Assembly: GCF_014192155.1 (NCBI RefSeq)
Contig: NZ_JACHXO010000001.1
Location: forward strand, 395,972 to 459,971
From: Roseateles terrae
GTDB lineage: Bacteria; Pseudomonadota; Gammaproteobacteria; Burkholderiales; Burkholderiaceae_C
DNA: 64,000 nucleotides
Direction of reading: 5' to 3'
This document shows positions 27,967 to 37,084 of this stretch, piece after piece. Under the pieces are notes generated by a model. That model was not told where the DNA came from. It did not search any database and saw only the letters and a list, made by a program, of their open reading frames with translations. A program made the position numbers and the translations under genes. Within the stretch, counting starts at the first letter, position 1. Each line of letters starts with the position of its first letter.

Positions 27967-28622
27967 GCGCCTGCTCCTTCCAACGAGGTGAATAAAGAAC
28001 CTTGGGGCCACGGACTGGAGGTCCGTGGAGGGGGTGAGGCAGGGGGCGCCAAGGCCGGGGCCGGCGAAGGTGGAGGATGCGCGCCTGGGTCCGTTGCACG
28101 GGCCTCCATCGGCAGCTGCTGGTGGCATTCCAGCGCCAGCAGCGCCTGCTTGCGCGGCAGCCCGCCGGCGTATCCGGTCAATTGTCCGTTGCTGCCGATG
28201 ACACGATGACAGGGCACCAGCACGGACAGTGGATTGCGGCCCACCGCCGCGGCCACCGCGCGGACAGCGGCCCGGCAGCCCAGTCGGTCAGCCAGCTCGC
28301 CATAACTGACCGTTTCGCCCGATGGGATGTCGAGCAAGGCCCGCCAGACCGATTGCTGGAACGGTGTGCCGATCAGGGACATCGGTGGCAGTCCGTCGGC
28401 ATGCGCCGCTGCGCGTCGGCTGCCGTCGAAGTAGGCATGCAGCCAGTCGGCGGCCTGGCGCAGGCAGGGATCGGCATCGTCGCGCGGGACGGACAACGGT
28501 CCGGGGTGGTATTTCTGAGCTTCGAACCACACACCACACAGCCCCTGCGCGTCCCGCGCCAGGAGCATGCGGCCGAGCGGCGTGTCGATCTCGGACTGAC
28601 TGAGCATCAGGGTCTTGAGCAT
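27963..28622 (-). CDS. ogt: Methylated-DNA--protein-cysteine methyltransferase
   Basis: A 219-residue O6-alkylguanine-DNA alkyltransferase. A ribonuclease-like N-terminal domain is followed by the DNA-binding/active-site domain with TPFQQSVWRALLDIPSGETVSYGELA, the recognition-helix Arg, and the active-site Cys in VPCHRVIG. It transfers the alkyl group irreversibly to that Cys. The last ~45 residues are a Pro/Ala-rich tail not needed for the fold. Its ATG overlaps the stop of the ada/alkA-like gene by 1 nt (TGATG) and its stop overlaps the EamA start, so the three genes are translationally linked. Confidence 0.94.
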   Translation of the reverse strand: MLKTLMLSQSEIDTPLGRMLLARDAQGLCGVWFEAQKYHPGPLSVPRDDADPCLRQAADWLHAYFDGSRRAAAHADGLPPMSLIGTPFQQSVWRALLDIPSGETVSYGELADRLGCRAAVRAVAAAVGRNPLSVLVPCHRVIGSNGQLTGYAGGLPRKQALLALECHQQLPMEARATDPGAHPPPSPAPALAPPASPPPRTSSPWPQGSLFTSLEGAGA

Positions 28623-30307
28623 CACAGAGTTCCTTCCAGATCTGGTACGTGTTCCGACGGCTGAAGAGCGGGCGGGTTCTGGGCGGCCGGGTTCGCCTTG
28701 GCGTCCACCTCCGCGCCCGTTGGCTTGGTGCCGGGCTTCCCTGTCGGCGGAGTCGCCCCCGCGCCTGCCTTGGGCGGGCGCCCCAGCGCCGTTGCCTCTC
28801 GCCACAGTTGCAGCACCGCGTAACTGCGATAGGGCGCGTAGACCTGCGCCGCAGCGGCCAGCGCGGCCGGGCGCATCGGCCCACCGGTCCGGCTTTCCAG
28901 CCGTTGCCGCAGGATCACGTCGCCGGGCAGGAAAGCGTCGGGCCAGCTCCAGCCCCGCATCAACATGTAGTGGGCGGTCCAGGGCCCCAGCCCAGGCAGC
29001 GCAGCGAGCTCCGCGATGGCGTTCTCGATGCTGCCGCGACCTTGTGCGAAAGCCAGTCGCGGCCACTGGGCAGCGAGGTGGATCAGCGCCTGCGCCCGGC
29101 GACCGGGCATGCCCAGGCTTGCAATGTCATAGACGGACGCGGCAGCCAGCCGGGTGGCGGACGGGAACGCATGGGTGACCGGCGCGGGTGCGCCCAGGTC
29201 CGCCGGCAGCGGTTCTCCGAAGGCTGCGACGAGGCGGGTGGCCAGCGTCCGTGCCGCGGCCACGGTCACCTGCTGTCCCAGCACCGCGCGGACGGCCAGC
29301 TCGAACCGGTCCAGCGTGCCGGGCAGGCGCAGGCCCAGGGCGCCGGGGCCGAGCGTGTCGCCCAGGGCCGAAGCGATCGCATGCGGATCGGCATCCAGGT
29401 CCAGCCACCGCCGCAGGCGCGGCAGGAGGGCCGCCACCTGCGGCCACAACGAGGCGCTCATCCGCACGCGGACCTGAGGGCGCTCCGCCCCGTCCGGCGG
29501 AAACTGCACGGACAGCCAACCCACCAGGTCCGAAGAGGCCGTCTCCGACAGCGACGACAGGCGCACGCTGCGATGCACCTGCAGCCCCTCGACATCCACC
29601 GATTCCACCCCCGGCACGGCACGCGCCGCCAGGAACTGAAGCAGGGCGCTGGTCTGCAGCGGCGGCCGCAGGTCCAGCCGCAGCGCCGGCGTTTCGTCCT
29701 CCGCCGCTGCACGCCGACGTGCGCCGCCCTCGCGCAGCGCCGTCGGGCTCAGGCGGTAATGCTCCGAAAATGCCGCATTGAAGCGCCGCAGGCTGGCAAA
29801 CCCCGCCGCCAGCGCCACCTGGGACACCGGCAGGCGGGTATCGGTCAGCAACTGCTTGGCCAGCAGCAGTCGCCGCGTCTGCAGATACTGGAGCGGCGCC
29901 ACCCCGTGCACCGTGGTGAAGATGCGCCGCACATGCCGCTCGCTCACCCCCAGGTGTGCCGCCAGCGCCGGCAGGCTGGCCTGATCTGGCGCGCATTCAT
30001 CCAGCCAGCGTGCCGCTTCCCGAGCCAGCACCTCGCTGGCGTCCATGCTGCTCCAGACGCGGGCAGCAGGCGCCAATTCAGGGCGGCACTTCAGGCACGG
30101 GCGGAATTGCGCCGCCTCCGCCTGGCTGGCGGTGGAGAAAAACAGGCAGTTCTCCATCTTCGGCGCCCGCACCCGGCAGATCGGCCGGCAGTAGATGCCG
30201 GTGGTTTTGACCGCCACGAACCACTGGCCGTCAAAACGCGCATCCCGGGCCAGCAGGGCCGGGTAGCAGTGGTGGGGGGCCAGGGAGGAGGTCATGGAAC
30301 GCATCAT
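28622..30307 (-). CDS. Ada-like/AlkA fusion: methyl-phosphotriester sensor, AraC HTH and 3-methyladenine glycosylase
   Basis: About 561 residues. The N-terminal Ada zinc domain (about 10-85) has the Cys ligands in GIYCRPIC and FRPCLKC; the first Cys of this motif accepts methyl from DNA phosphotriesters in Ada. An AraC-type HTH pair follows (about 100-195, HLGVSERHVRRIF, VSQVALAAGFASLRRFNAAF), then the AlkA N-domain and an HhH-GPD glycosylase with GLGPWTAHYMLMRGW and the catalytic Asp in AFLPGD. It therefore combines an adaptive-response activator with a base-excision glycosylase. A Pro/Lys/Ala tail ends the protein. Three clustered Met (30307, 30304, 30295) make the start uncertain. It heads the ogt-EamA operon and may regulate it. 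Confidence 0.92.
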   Translation of the reverse strand: MMRSMTSSLAPHHCYPALLARDARFDGQWFVAVKTTGIYCRPICRVRAPKMENCLFFSTASQAEAAQFRPCLKCRPELAPAARVWSSMDASEVLAREAARWLDECAPDQASLPALAAHLGVSERHVRRIFTTVHGVAPLQYLQTRRLLLAKQLLTDTRLPVSQVALAAGFASLRRFNAAFSEHYRLSPTALREGGARRRAAAEDETPALRLDLRPPLQTSALLQFLAARAVPGVESVDVEGLQVHRSVRLSSLSETASSDLVGWLSVQFPPDGAERPQVRVRMSASLWPQVAALLPRLRRWLDLDADPHAIASALGDTLGPGALGLRLPGTLDRFELAVRAVLGQQVTVAAARTLATRLVAAFGEPLPADLGAPAPVTHAFPSATRLAAASVYDIASLGMPGRRAQALIHLAAQWPRLAFAQGRGSIENAIAELAALPGLGPWTAHYMLMRGWSWPDAFLPGDVILRQRLESRTGGPMRPAALAAAAQVYAPYRSYAVLQLWREATALGRPPKAGAGATPPTGKPGTKPTGAEVDAKANPAAQNPPALQPSEHVPDLEGTL

Positions 30308-30592
30308 AGGGAGCGCCCCGGGGGGACGCTCGCCGTTTTCGGACATGTCCCTGACACCCCGTGACAGTTGCGTGTGAGCCGCTGTATCGAGGAGCGCCTC
30401 CCCAGACGCCTGCACCCGGGTCCGTTTCTTGCCCTCCTCGCCGCTGGCTGGAACCGAGTTTCGTGCCGTTGCCGGGCGCCGATGACATCCCACGACGCGA
30501 TTCATCACCCCGGGTTACACGGGACAGTCGTTTCTACTGCCTACAATCCGCCCCAGTTTTCGTTACTTGATCACATTTGCACAGGGACGCTC

Positions 30593-31981
30593 ATGCAAGT
30601 TCATGCTTCCATTTTCAAAGCCTATGACATCCGCGGTGTTGTGGGCCAGACCCTGAACGAAGAACTGGCCGAGCACCTCGGCCGCGCGTTCGGCACCGAG
30701 GCCAAGCTGGCCGGCGAAACGGCGGTGGCCGTGGGCCGTGACGGCCGCGTGTCGGGCCCGGGCCTGGTGGAAGCGCTGATCCGCGGGCTGACCTCGACCG
30801 GTCTGGACGTGGTGGATATCGGTGGGGTCACCACCCCAATGCTGTATTACGTCGCCGCCACGCGCGGCAAGCATGGCTGCCATTCCGGCATCCAGGTCAC
30901 CGGCAGCCACAACCCCAAGGACTACAACGGCTTCAAGATGGTGCTCAAGGGCGCCGCCGTGTATGGGGAGCAGATCCAGGGCCTGAAGCGCCGCATCGAA
31001 GCCGAGGACTATGAAACCGGCAAGGGCCGCGTCGGCCAGATGGACATCGTGCCGGAATACAGCCACCGGATCGTCAGCGATGCCAAGCTGTCCCGCCCGA
31101 TGAAGGTGGTGGTGGACAGCGGCAACGGCATCCCGGGTGCGACCGCGCCGGCCATCCTGCGCGCCCTGGGCTGCGAAGTGGTGGACATCTTCTCCAAGGT
31201 GGACGGCGACTTCCCGAACCACCATCCGGATCCGTCGCGTCCTGAAAACCTGGAAGACCTCAAGCGCGTGGTGCATGCCACCGACGCCGAACTGGGCCTG
31301 GCCTTTGACGGCGACGGCGACCGCCTGGGCATCGTCACCAAGGACGGCACGATGATCATGCCGGACCGCCAGATCATGCTGCTGGCGGCCGACATCCTCA
31401 AGCGCAAGCCCGGCTCGGAAATCATCTTCGACGTCAAGTGCTCGCAGCGCCTGGGCCCGTGGATTGAAGAACACGGCGGCAAGCCGCTGATGTGGATGAC
31501 GGGTCACTCGCTGGCCAAGGCCAAGCTGAAGGAAACCGGTGCTCCGCTGGCCGGTGAACTGTCCGGTCACATCTTCTTCGCCGAACGCTGGTATGGCTTC
31601 GACGATGCGATGTACACCGCCGCCCGCATGCTGGAGATCCTGTCGCGCAGCGACGACCCCAGCCAGGTGCTGAACGATCTGCCCAACAGCATCAACACGC
31701 CGGAACTGAACGTGCCGTGCGCCGAAGGCGAGCACCACGAAGTGGTGGCCAAGCTGAAGGAAATCGCCGAGTTCCCCAACGCCAGGGACGTGATCACCAT
31801 CGACGGCCTGCGGGTGGAATACGACGACGGTTTCGGCCTGGTGCGCGCGTCCAACACCACCCCGGTGCTGGTGCTGCGCTTCGAAGGTCACACCCAGGAA
31901 GCGCTGGAGCGCATCCAGAAGGAAGTGCTGGCCCAGCTCAAGCGGGTGAAGCCGGACATCACCTTCACCGCCGGCCACTGA
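30593..31981 (+). CDS. Phosphomannomutase/phosphoglucomutase
   Basis: A 462-residue alpha-D-phosphohexomutase of the AlgC/ManB type. It starts with SIFKAYDIRGVVGQTL; the phosphoserine loop is VTGSHNPKDYNG (Ser near 104), the metal-binding loop DGDGDRLG (near 240), the sugar-binding loop GELSGHIFF, and the C-terminal phosphate loop VRASNTTPVLVLRFEG. It interconverts hexose 1- and 6-phosphates for LPS, exopolysaccharide or nucleotide-sugar synthesis. ATG 30593 is chosen as the start preceding the conserved N terminus; the frame is open far upstream but not conserved. waaA follows 6 nt downstream, so both likely serve the cell envelope. A TACAAT hexamer at 30542-30547 may be a -10 element. Confidence 0.93.
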   Translation: MQVHASIFKAYDIRGVVGQTLNEELAEHLGRAFGTEAKLAGETAVAVGRDGRVSGPGLVEALIRGLTSTGLDVVDIGGVTTPMLYYVAATRGKHGCHSGIQVTGSHNPKDYNGFKMVLKGAAVYGEQIQGLKRRIEAEDYETGKGRVGQMDIVPEYSHRIVSDAKLSRPMKVVVDSGNGIPGATAPAILRALGCEVVDIFSKVDGDFPNHHPDPSRPENLEDLKRVVHATDAELGLAFDGDGDRLGIVTKDGTMIMPDRQIMLLAADILKRKPGSEIIFDVKCSQRLGPWIEEHGGKPLMWMTGHSLAKAKLKETGAPLAGELSGHIFFAERWYGFDDAMYTAARMLEILSRSDDPSQVLNDLPNSINTPELNVPCAEGEHHEVVAKLKEIAEFPNARDVITIDGLRVEYDDGFGLVRASNTTPVLVLRFEGHTQEALERIQKEVLAQLKRVKPDITFTAGH

Positions 31982-31987
31982 TCTGCA

Positions 31988-33454
31988 GTGACCGCACGGG
32001 CCCCTGGCGAGTCCTGGCGTGAGCGGCTGGCTCGCGGCTTCTTCAGCACGGTGCTGCGGCTCGGAACGCCGCTTTACCTGCTGAGGCTGATGCGCCGTGG
32101 GCGGGCGGAACCGCTGTACCGGGCCCATCTGCCGGAGCGCTTCGGCTTCGGGCTGGATGTGGCCCCGGGTGCCGTCTGGGTGCATGCCGTCTCGCTCGGA
32201 GAGACCCGCGCCGCGGCGCCGCTGGTGGAGCGCCTGCGGCAGGCGCGGCCTGGCCTGCGCCTGCTGCTGACACACACCACCGCCACCGGTCGCGAGGCCG
32301 GCCAGGCGCTGCTGCGTCCCGGGGATGTGCAGCGCTGGCTGCCCTTTGACACGCCCGGCGCGGTGCGGCGCTTCCTGCATGGGACGCAGCCGGCCGTCGG
32401 CGTGCTGATGGAAACCGAGATCTGGCCCAACCTGCAGCAGGCCGCTGTGCAGGCCGGCGTCCCGATGGTGCTGGCGAATGCGCGGCTGTCCGCGCGGAGT
32501 TTGCGCCGGGGGGAGCGGTTCAAGTGGCTGCTGGCGCCGGCGGCACGCACGCTGCGCCTGGCCCTGGCGCAGACGCAGGAAGATGCCCAGCGCCTGACCC
32601 AGGCCGGTGTGCCGGAGGTCCAGGTCTGCGGCAATCTGAAGTTTGATCTGCAGCCGGATGAGGCCCTGCTGGCACAGGGGCGGTCCTGGCGCGAGCGCCT
32701 CGGACGGCCGGTGGTGATGCTGGCGGTCTCCCGCGAGGGGGAAGAGGCGGCGCTGCTGGCGCGCTGGGCCGCCATAAACGCCAACCCCGGTAGCGATGAC
32801 TCGGGGCCGCAGCCGCGGTCGCAGCCGCAAACGCAAACGCAGTCGGTGACACACCCGCTGCCTGGGGCCGTGTCGCCGTCGGTGCTGCATCCGCATGCAC
32901 CTGCGCATTTGGCGTCGAGCGAAGCGCAGCGGCCGCTGTTGCTGATCGTCCCCCGTCATCCACAACGTTTCGACGAAGTCGCAGCGCTGGTCCAGCAGTC
33001 CGGCTTGAGCCTGATCCGCCGGAGCGGGTTCTCGTCTGACGGGCCCAGCGCTGAGGGCGCCAGCGCGGACGTCTGGCTCGGCGACTCCATGCGCGAAATG
33101 GCGCTGTATTACGGCCTGTCGGATGTTGCGCTGCTCGGTGGCAGCTTCGAGCCGCTGGGCGGCCAGAACCTCATCGAGGCGGCGGCCTGTGGCGTGCCGC
33201 TGCTGATGGGCCCCCACACCTTCAATTTTGCGGAAGCGGCCGCGTTGTCGCTGGAGGCGGGTGCGGCCCGCCGCGTGGAGACGCTGGATCAGGCCGTGAC
33301 GGAAGCGATGGCGCTGCTGGCAGATCCGGCACGCCGGGCCGGTATGGCGGCTGCCGCGACGACGTTTGCCGCGGCACACCGCGGCGCCGCGCAACGCATG
33401 GCGGACCGTATCCTTGCGTTGCTGCCATCGTCCGGGCCAGCCACGGCGGCTTGA
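31988..33454 (+). CDS. waaA: 3-deoxy-D-manno-octulosonic acid (Kdo) transferase with a low-complexity insertion
   Basis: A GT30 glycosyltransferase that adds Kdo to lipid A at the inner membrane. The N-terminal half has FGFGLDVAPGAVWVHAVSLGE, the TTATGRE motif and METEIWPNL. The C-terminal half has IVPRHPQRF, GDSMREMALYYGLSDVALLGGSF and GGQNLIEAAACGVPLLMGPH. Between the halves, about residues 261-315, sits a Gln/Pro/Ser/His-rich insertion partly built of 6- and 9-bp repeats and not part of the fold. Start GTG 31988, 6 nt after the phosphomannomutase stop. At 488 residues it is longer than usual because of the insertion. Confidence 0.93.
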   Translation: MTARAPGESWRERLARGFFSTVLRLGTPLYLLRLMRRGRAEPLYRAHLPERFGFGLDVAPGAVWVHAVSLGETRAAAPLVERLRQARPGLRLLLTHTTATGREAGQALLRPGDVQRWLPFDTPGAVRRFLHGTQPAVGVLMETEIWPNLQQAAVQAGVPMVLANARLSARSLRRGERFKWLLAPAARTLRLALAQTQEDAQRLTQAGVPEVQVCGNLKFDLQPDEALLAQGRSWRERLGRPVVMLAVSREGEEAALLARWAAINANPGSDDSGPQPRSQPQTQTQSVTHPLPGAVSPSVLHPHAPAHLASSEAQRPLLLIVPRHPQRFDEVAALVQQSGLSLIRRSGFSSDGPSAEGASADVWLGDSMREMALYYGLSDVALLGGSFEPLGGQNLIEAAACGVPLLMGPHTFNFAEAAALSLEAGAARRVETLDQAVTEAMALLADPARRAGMAAAATTFAAAHRGAAQRMADRILALLPSSGPATAA

Positions 33455-33540
33455 GCCGCATGATCCGCAAAAGCGCGTTGGAGGGCGGCAGCGGCCGATC
33501 AGATCTGCCGGGTCACTGCGGTCAGGGCGGCTCGCGCGGC

Positions 33541-33576
33541 TAGGGCAGGTCGGGCAGGTAGGGCAGGTAGGGAGGG
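33541..33576. repeat. 9-bp degenerate minisatellite, four units
   Basis: Four consecutive 9-mers: TAGGGCAGG, TCGGGCAGG, TAGGGCAGG, TAGGGAGGG, lying between the convergent waaA and the PilB-like gene. Weaker 9-mer echoes may extend upstream to about 33512. Confidence 0.7.
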
Positions 33577-33630
33577 CGTGCAGCGCCGGACAGCAGCCGG
33601 TGGAGGCCGCTCGCCTGCACTCCGGCCGCC

Positions 33631-36219
33631 TTACTGGTTACTTGTCGCCCGCACTTCCGCGAGGCTCGTCACGCCCTGCAGCACCTTGGCAATGCCGTCC
33701 TGACGCAAGGTCCGCATGCCTTCAGCCATGCCCTGATGCATCAGTTCCTCAGCGCGGGCGCCGGTCTGGATCAGGCGACGCAGCGTGCGTGACACCACCA
33801 GCAGCTCGTGCAGACCCGCACGGCCCTTGAAGCCGGTGTTGTCGCACTTCGGGCAGCCGGGGCTGTGATAGTGCAGCAGGCCCGGCTGGCCATACGCGCC
33901 TTGCCACTGCGCCAGCACCGATTCGCGGGTCGGGCGGTTCTCAGGCGTAAACACATGCAGGTAGTCGTCCAGCAGTTCCTGCAGCTTTTCGTCCGGCATC
34001 GGCTCGGACTTGCGACAGGACGAGCATAGCCGTCGCACCAGGCGCTGCGCCAGCACCGCCAGCAGCGAATCCGCGAAGTTGAACGGATCCATGCCCATGT
34101 CCAGCAGACGGGTCACCGTTTCCGGGGCGCTGTTGGTGTGCAGGGTGGAGAGCACCAGGTGACCGGTCAGGGAGGCTTCCACCGCGATCTCGGCGGTCTC
34201 CTCGTCACGGATTTCGCCGACCATGATCACGTCCGGATCGGCCCGCAGGAAGGCGCGCAGCGCCTTGGCGAAGGTCCAGTCGATCTTCGGATTTACCTGC
34301 ACCTGCCGCAGGCCGGCCTGGGTGATTTCGACCGGATCTTCCGCCGTCCAGACCTTGCGGTCGGGGGTGTTGATCTGCGCCAGCACCGAGTGCAGCGTGG
34401 TGGTCTTGCCCGAGCCGGTCGGGCCGACGCACAGCACCATGCCGTAGGGGCGGGCGGAGGCGATCTTGAGCTGCTCGAAGTTGTAGGCGGACAGCCCCAG
34501 CTTCTCCATCGGGATCGGTCTGGCCGAGGCCAGAATCCGCATCACCACATCTTCCAGGCCGTTGTTGGTCGGAATGGTGGCCACCCGCAGTTCGATCGCA
34601 TGCTGCGACGAGAACCGCGCAAAGTTGATCTTGCCGTCCTGCGGCTTGCGGCGCTCGGAGATGTCCAGATCACACATGATCTTGATCCGGGCGATCAGGG
34701 CGCTGCGATAGGTGTGCGGCAGTTCCAGGTGAGGCTGCAGCACCCCGTCCTTGCGGAAACGGATGCGCACCTTCTCCTTGCCGGGATAGGTCTCGATGTG
34801 GATGTCCGACACATGCTGGCTGTGCGCGTCGATGATCATGCTGTTGATCAGACGCACCAGCGAGTTGTCGCTCTGCTCGATCGGGCGCTCATCTTCCCGA
34901 GCGGCCTCGCGGGCCACCTGCTCCTGGCCTTCGCGCTCCAGGGTCTCGATCAGCTTGTCGGAACTGTCCAGTTCGAACTCGATGCCGAGCGTCGGCAGAC
35001 CGGTGTCCCGGCCGGACTGGGCCTGATTGCCGTAGCGCTCATACGCGGACGGCAGGGCGAACTGCAGCGAGCCCACCCGGGCCAGCGCCGGCACCACCTT
35101 CAGCTGCGTGATGAATTCGACCTCGTCGATGCAGTCCCGGCGGGTCGGGTCTTCCATCGCCACGATCAGTCGGCCGTCCCGCACCACCAGCGGCAGCACC
35201 TCCAGCCGACGGGCCACCGACACCGGCAGCTTCACCACCGCTTCCGGCTCAATGGCGAAGTGATCCACATCCACCAGCGGGTAGCCCATCTTTCGGGCCA
35301 GGGCCGACTGCAACTGGGCACGGGTGACCACGCCCTTGCGCACCAGCAATTCGCCCAGTGGCACCGAGCGGTCGTTCTTCTGCTGAGCCAGGGCTTCGTC
35401 CAGCTGGGCCTGGGTGACCAGTTCCAGCGCCAGCAGCGCCTCGCCGATGCGCACCATCGGCATCTTGGCCTGTTGCTCGATGGCCTGCATCAGCTGTTCG
35501 CTGCTGACAATGTGGGTCGCCACCAGGATGTCGCCGACACGTCGGTCGCGCAGGTCCTTCTGTTCCTGCACCGCTTCTTCCACCTGGGCGGTGGTGGCCA
35601 CCTGCTCGCGCACCAGCAGGTCACCGATCCGGTCGCCGACCTCGTAGCTGGTCAGCACCTCGCGCGGCACGAACATGCAGCGCACCCAGTCGCTGGTCTC
35701 GCTGACAGGAGGGAACAGGAACAGGCCGATCTCGGACTCGACATGACCGATGGTCGTGCCCTTGAATTCTTCACCGCCCTGATAGACCAACCGGAACTCG
35801 TCACGCGGACGCTGATCCAGGGAGGTGGGGTCGTTGGCGGTGGCCGGATCCCGCGGCGGCACTTCGATCGCGTGCAGCAGCTTCAGCGCACGGAACTGCG
35901 AAAACTTCAGCGGCATCGCATTGCGGGCCGGCGGCACCAGCACCTGTGCCAGCCGCTCCTGCGGGACCATCATGATCACCTTGCCGACGGTCCGGCTGCC
36001 GTTCAGGCCGAGGATCTCGCAGGCCAGCGGATCCCGCTGCGGCTTCGGCCGAGGGTAGGCGGCGAAGGGGGGCGTGGGCCATTCGAAGTCGCCGTCCGCA
36101 TTGCGGCGTGCCGCTGTCCGGGCCACCGGCGCGGCACCCAGCGAGGCCGGCCGGGAAGGCTCGGGCAGCGCGCCTGCCTCGGTTTGGGGCCATTTCAGCG
36201 GCACGGACGGGTCGGACAT
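33631..36219 (-). CDS. GspE/PilB-family ATPase with four tandem MshEN-type repeats
   Basis: An 862-residue secretion/pilus ATPase. Four tandem ~30-residue units lie at about 196-220, 227-251, 257-281 and 287-311. Each has the form 'xxGxxLVxxxxVxxxQLxxAxxxQ' seen in c-di-GMP-binding MshEN domains (RIGDLLVREQVATTAQVEEAV; PLGELLVRKGVVTRAQLQSAL). The N2 and ATPase domains follow: Walker A GPTGSGKTTT (599-608), Asp box TAEDPVE, Walker B MVGEIRDEE (666-674), His box LSTLHTNS, and zinc Cys CSSC and CPKC. ATG 36219 is chosen after the upstream non-conserved region. It stands alone, with no pilC or pilD beside it, so it may drive the type IVa pilus whose minor pilins lie at 46-49 kb. Confidence 0.9.
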   Translation of the reverse strand: MSDPSVPLKWPQTEAGALPEPSRPASLGAAPVARTAARRNADGDFEWPTPPFAAYPRPKPQRDPLACEILGLNGSRTVGKVIMMVPQERLAQVLVPPARNAMPLKFSQFRALKLLHAIEVPPRDPATANDPTSLDQRPRDEFRLVYQGGEEFKGTTIGHVESEIGLFLFPPVSETSDWVRCMFVPREVLTSYEVGDRIGDLLVREQVATTAQVEEAVQEQKDLRDRRVGDILVATHIVSSEQLMQAIEQQAKMPMVRIGEALLALELVTQAQLDEALAQQKNDRSVPLGELLVRKGVVTRAQLQSALARKMGYPLVDVDHFAIEPEAVVKLPVSVARRLEVLPLVVRDGRLIVAMEDPTRRDCIDEVEFITQLKVVPALARVGSLQFALPSAYERYGNQAQSGRDTGLPTLGIEFELDSSDKLIETLEREGQEQVAREAAREDERPIEQSDNSLVRLINSMIIDAHSQHVSDIHIETYPGKEKVRIRFRKDGVLQPHLELPHTYRSALIARIKIMCDLDISERRKPQDGKINFARFSSQHAIELRVATIPTNNGLEDVVMRILASARPIPMEKLGLSAYNFEQLKIASARPYGMVLCVGPTGSGKTTTLHSVLAQINTPDRKVWTAEDPVEITQAGLRQVQVNPKIDWTFAKALRAFLRADPDVIMVGEIRDEETAEIAVEASLTGHLVLSTLHTNSAPETVTRLLDMGMDPFNFADSLLAVLAQRLVRRLCSSCRKSEPMPDEKLQELLDDYLHVFTPENRPTRESVLAQWQGAYGQPGLLHYHSPGCPKCDNTGFKGRAGLHELLVVSRTLRRLIQTGARAEELMHQGMAEGMRTLRQDGIAKVLQGVTSLAEVRATSNQ

Positions 36220-36339
36220 GTAGCGGTCTCCGCGATGATTCTGGTGAAGGCAAAAGGACGCCCTAGGCCTAAGCCTAACGCGTTTGTCGATCACCGATGA
36301 CAAGGAATAGCAGGAGAGAGGCCCGCTAGACTGGGTTCC

Positions 36340-36978
36340 GTGAAGAACATCCTGATCACGGGCTTCGAGCCCTTCGGGGGCGAGGCCCTCAACCCGTCGT
36401 GGGAATTGGCGCACGGCCTGGCCGGCGAGGTCATCGCCGATGCCAAGGTCGTGGCGGTGCAATTGCCTTGTGTGTTCGGTGCCGCACTGACGCAGCTGGA
36501 CGAAGCGCTGCTGCGGGTGCGGCCGGTGCTGGTGCTGGCGGTGGGGCAGGCCGGGGGGCGCTGCGACCTGTCGCTGGAGCGGGTCGCGATCAACGTCGAC
36601 GACGCCCGCATCCCCGACAACGCAGGGGCTCAGCCGGTGGACGAGCCGGTGGTGGCGGACGGGCCGGCGGCCTACTTCAGCACCCTGCCGATCAAGGCCA
36701 TGGTCGCGGCGCTGCGGGCGGGCGGTTTTCCGGCGTCGGTGTCGCAGACGGCCGGAACCTTCGTCTGCAATCACGTGTTCTACGGCTTGCAGCACCGGCT
36801 CTGGGGCCAGGGCGTGCCAAGCGGCTTCATGCACATTCCGTATCTGCCGCAGCAGGCGGCCCACCACCCCGGCGCGCCCAGCCTGCCGCTGGAGACGCTG
36901 CTGGCGGCCACCCGTCTGGCGCTTCACACCGCGCTGACACAGCAGGAAATCCGCATGGGGGCGGGTCAGCTGGACTGA
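36340..36978 (+). CDS. pcp: Pyrrolidone-carboxylate (pyroglutamyl) peptidase
   Basis: A 212-residue C15-family cysteine peptidase that removes N-terminal pyroglutamate from peptides in the cytoplasm. All catalytic residues are visible: Glu in LSLERVAIN (near 81), Cys in [12 protein letters not shown] (near 144), His in FMHIPYLP (near 167). Start is GTG 36340, directly before [13 protein letters not shown]; no good Shine-Dalgarno is adjacent. It is divergent from the PilB-like gene, and a 9-bp-period repeat array begins 26 nt after its stop. Confidence 0.95.
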   Translation: MKNILITGFEPFGGEALNPSWELAHGLAGEVIADAKVVAVQLPCVFGAALTQLDEALLRVRPVLVLAVGQAGGRCDLSLERVAINVDDARIPDNAGAQPVDEPVVADGPAAYFSTLPIKAMVAALRAGGFPASVSQTAGTFVCNHVFYGLQHRLWGQGVPSGFMHIPYLPQQAAHHPGAPSLPLETLLAATRLALHTALTQQEIRMGAGQLD

Positions 36979-37003
36979 GCGGGAGAGGCGGCTTCACTCG
37001 GCC

Positions 37004-37084
37004 GATGCGTCCGTTGCGGTCGGCGCGTCCGTCACGTCCGTCACGTCCGTCACGTCAGTCACGTCAGTCACGTGGGTCGCGTCA
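37004..37084. repeat. 9-bp minisatellite, nine units, ending on the yafY stop codon
   Basis: Nine consecutive 9-mers: GATGCGTCC, GTTGCGGTC, GGCGCGTCC, GTCACGTCC twice, GTCACGTCA twice, GTCACGTGG, GTCGCGTCA. The core is nearly perfect. The last unit contains the TCA that is the stop codon of the minus-strand regulator reading frame. Confidence 0.9.

Noticed and set aside
30563..33394. A 943-codon antisense frame over phosphomannomutase and waaA
   Set aside because: It spans two well-supported genes on the plus strand and shows no domain; compositional shadow.
34138..36300. A 720-codon antisense frame over the PilB-like ATPase
   Set aside because: The opposite strand encodes a clear ATPase with all motifs; the antisense product is low-complexity.
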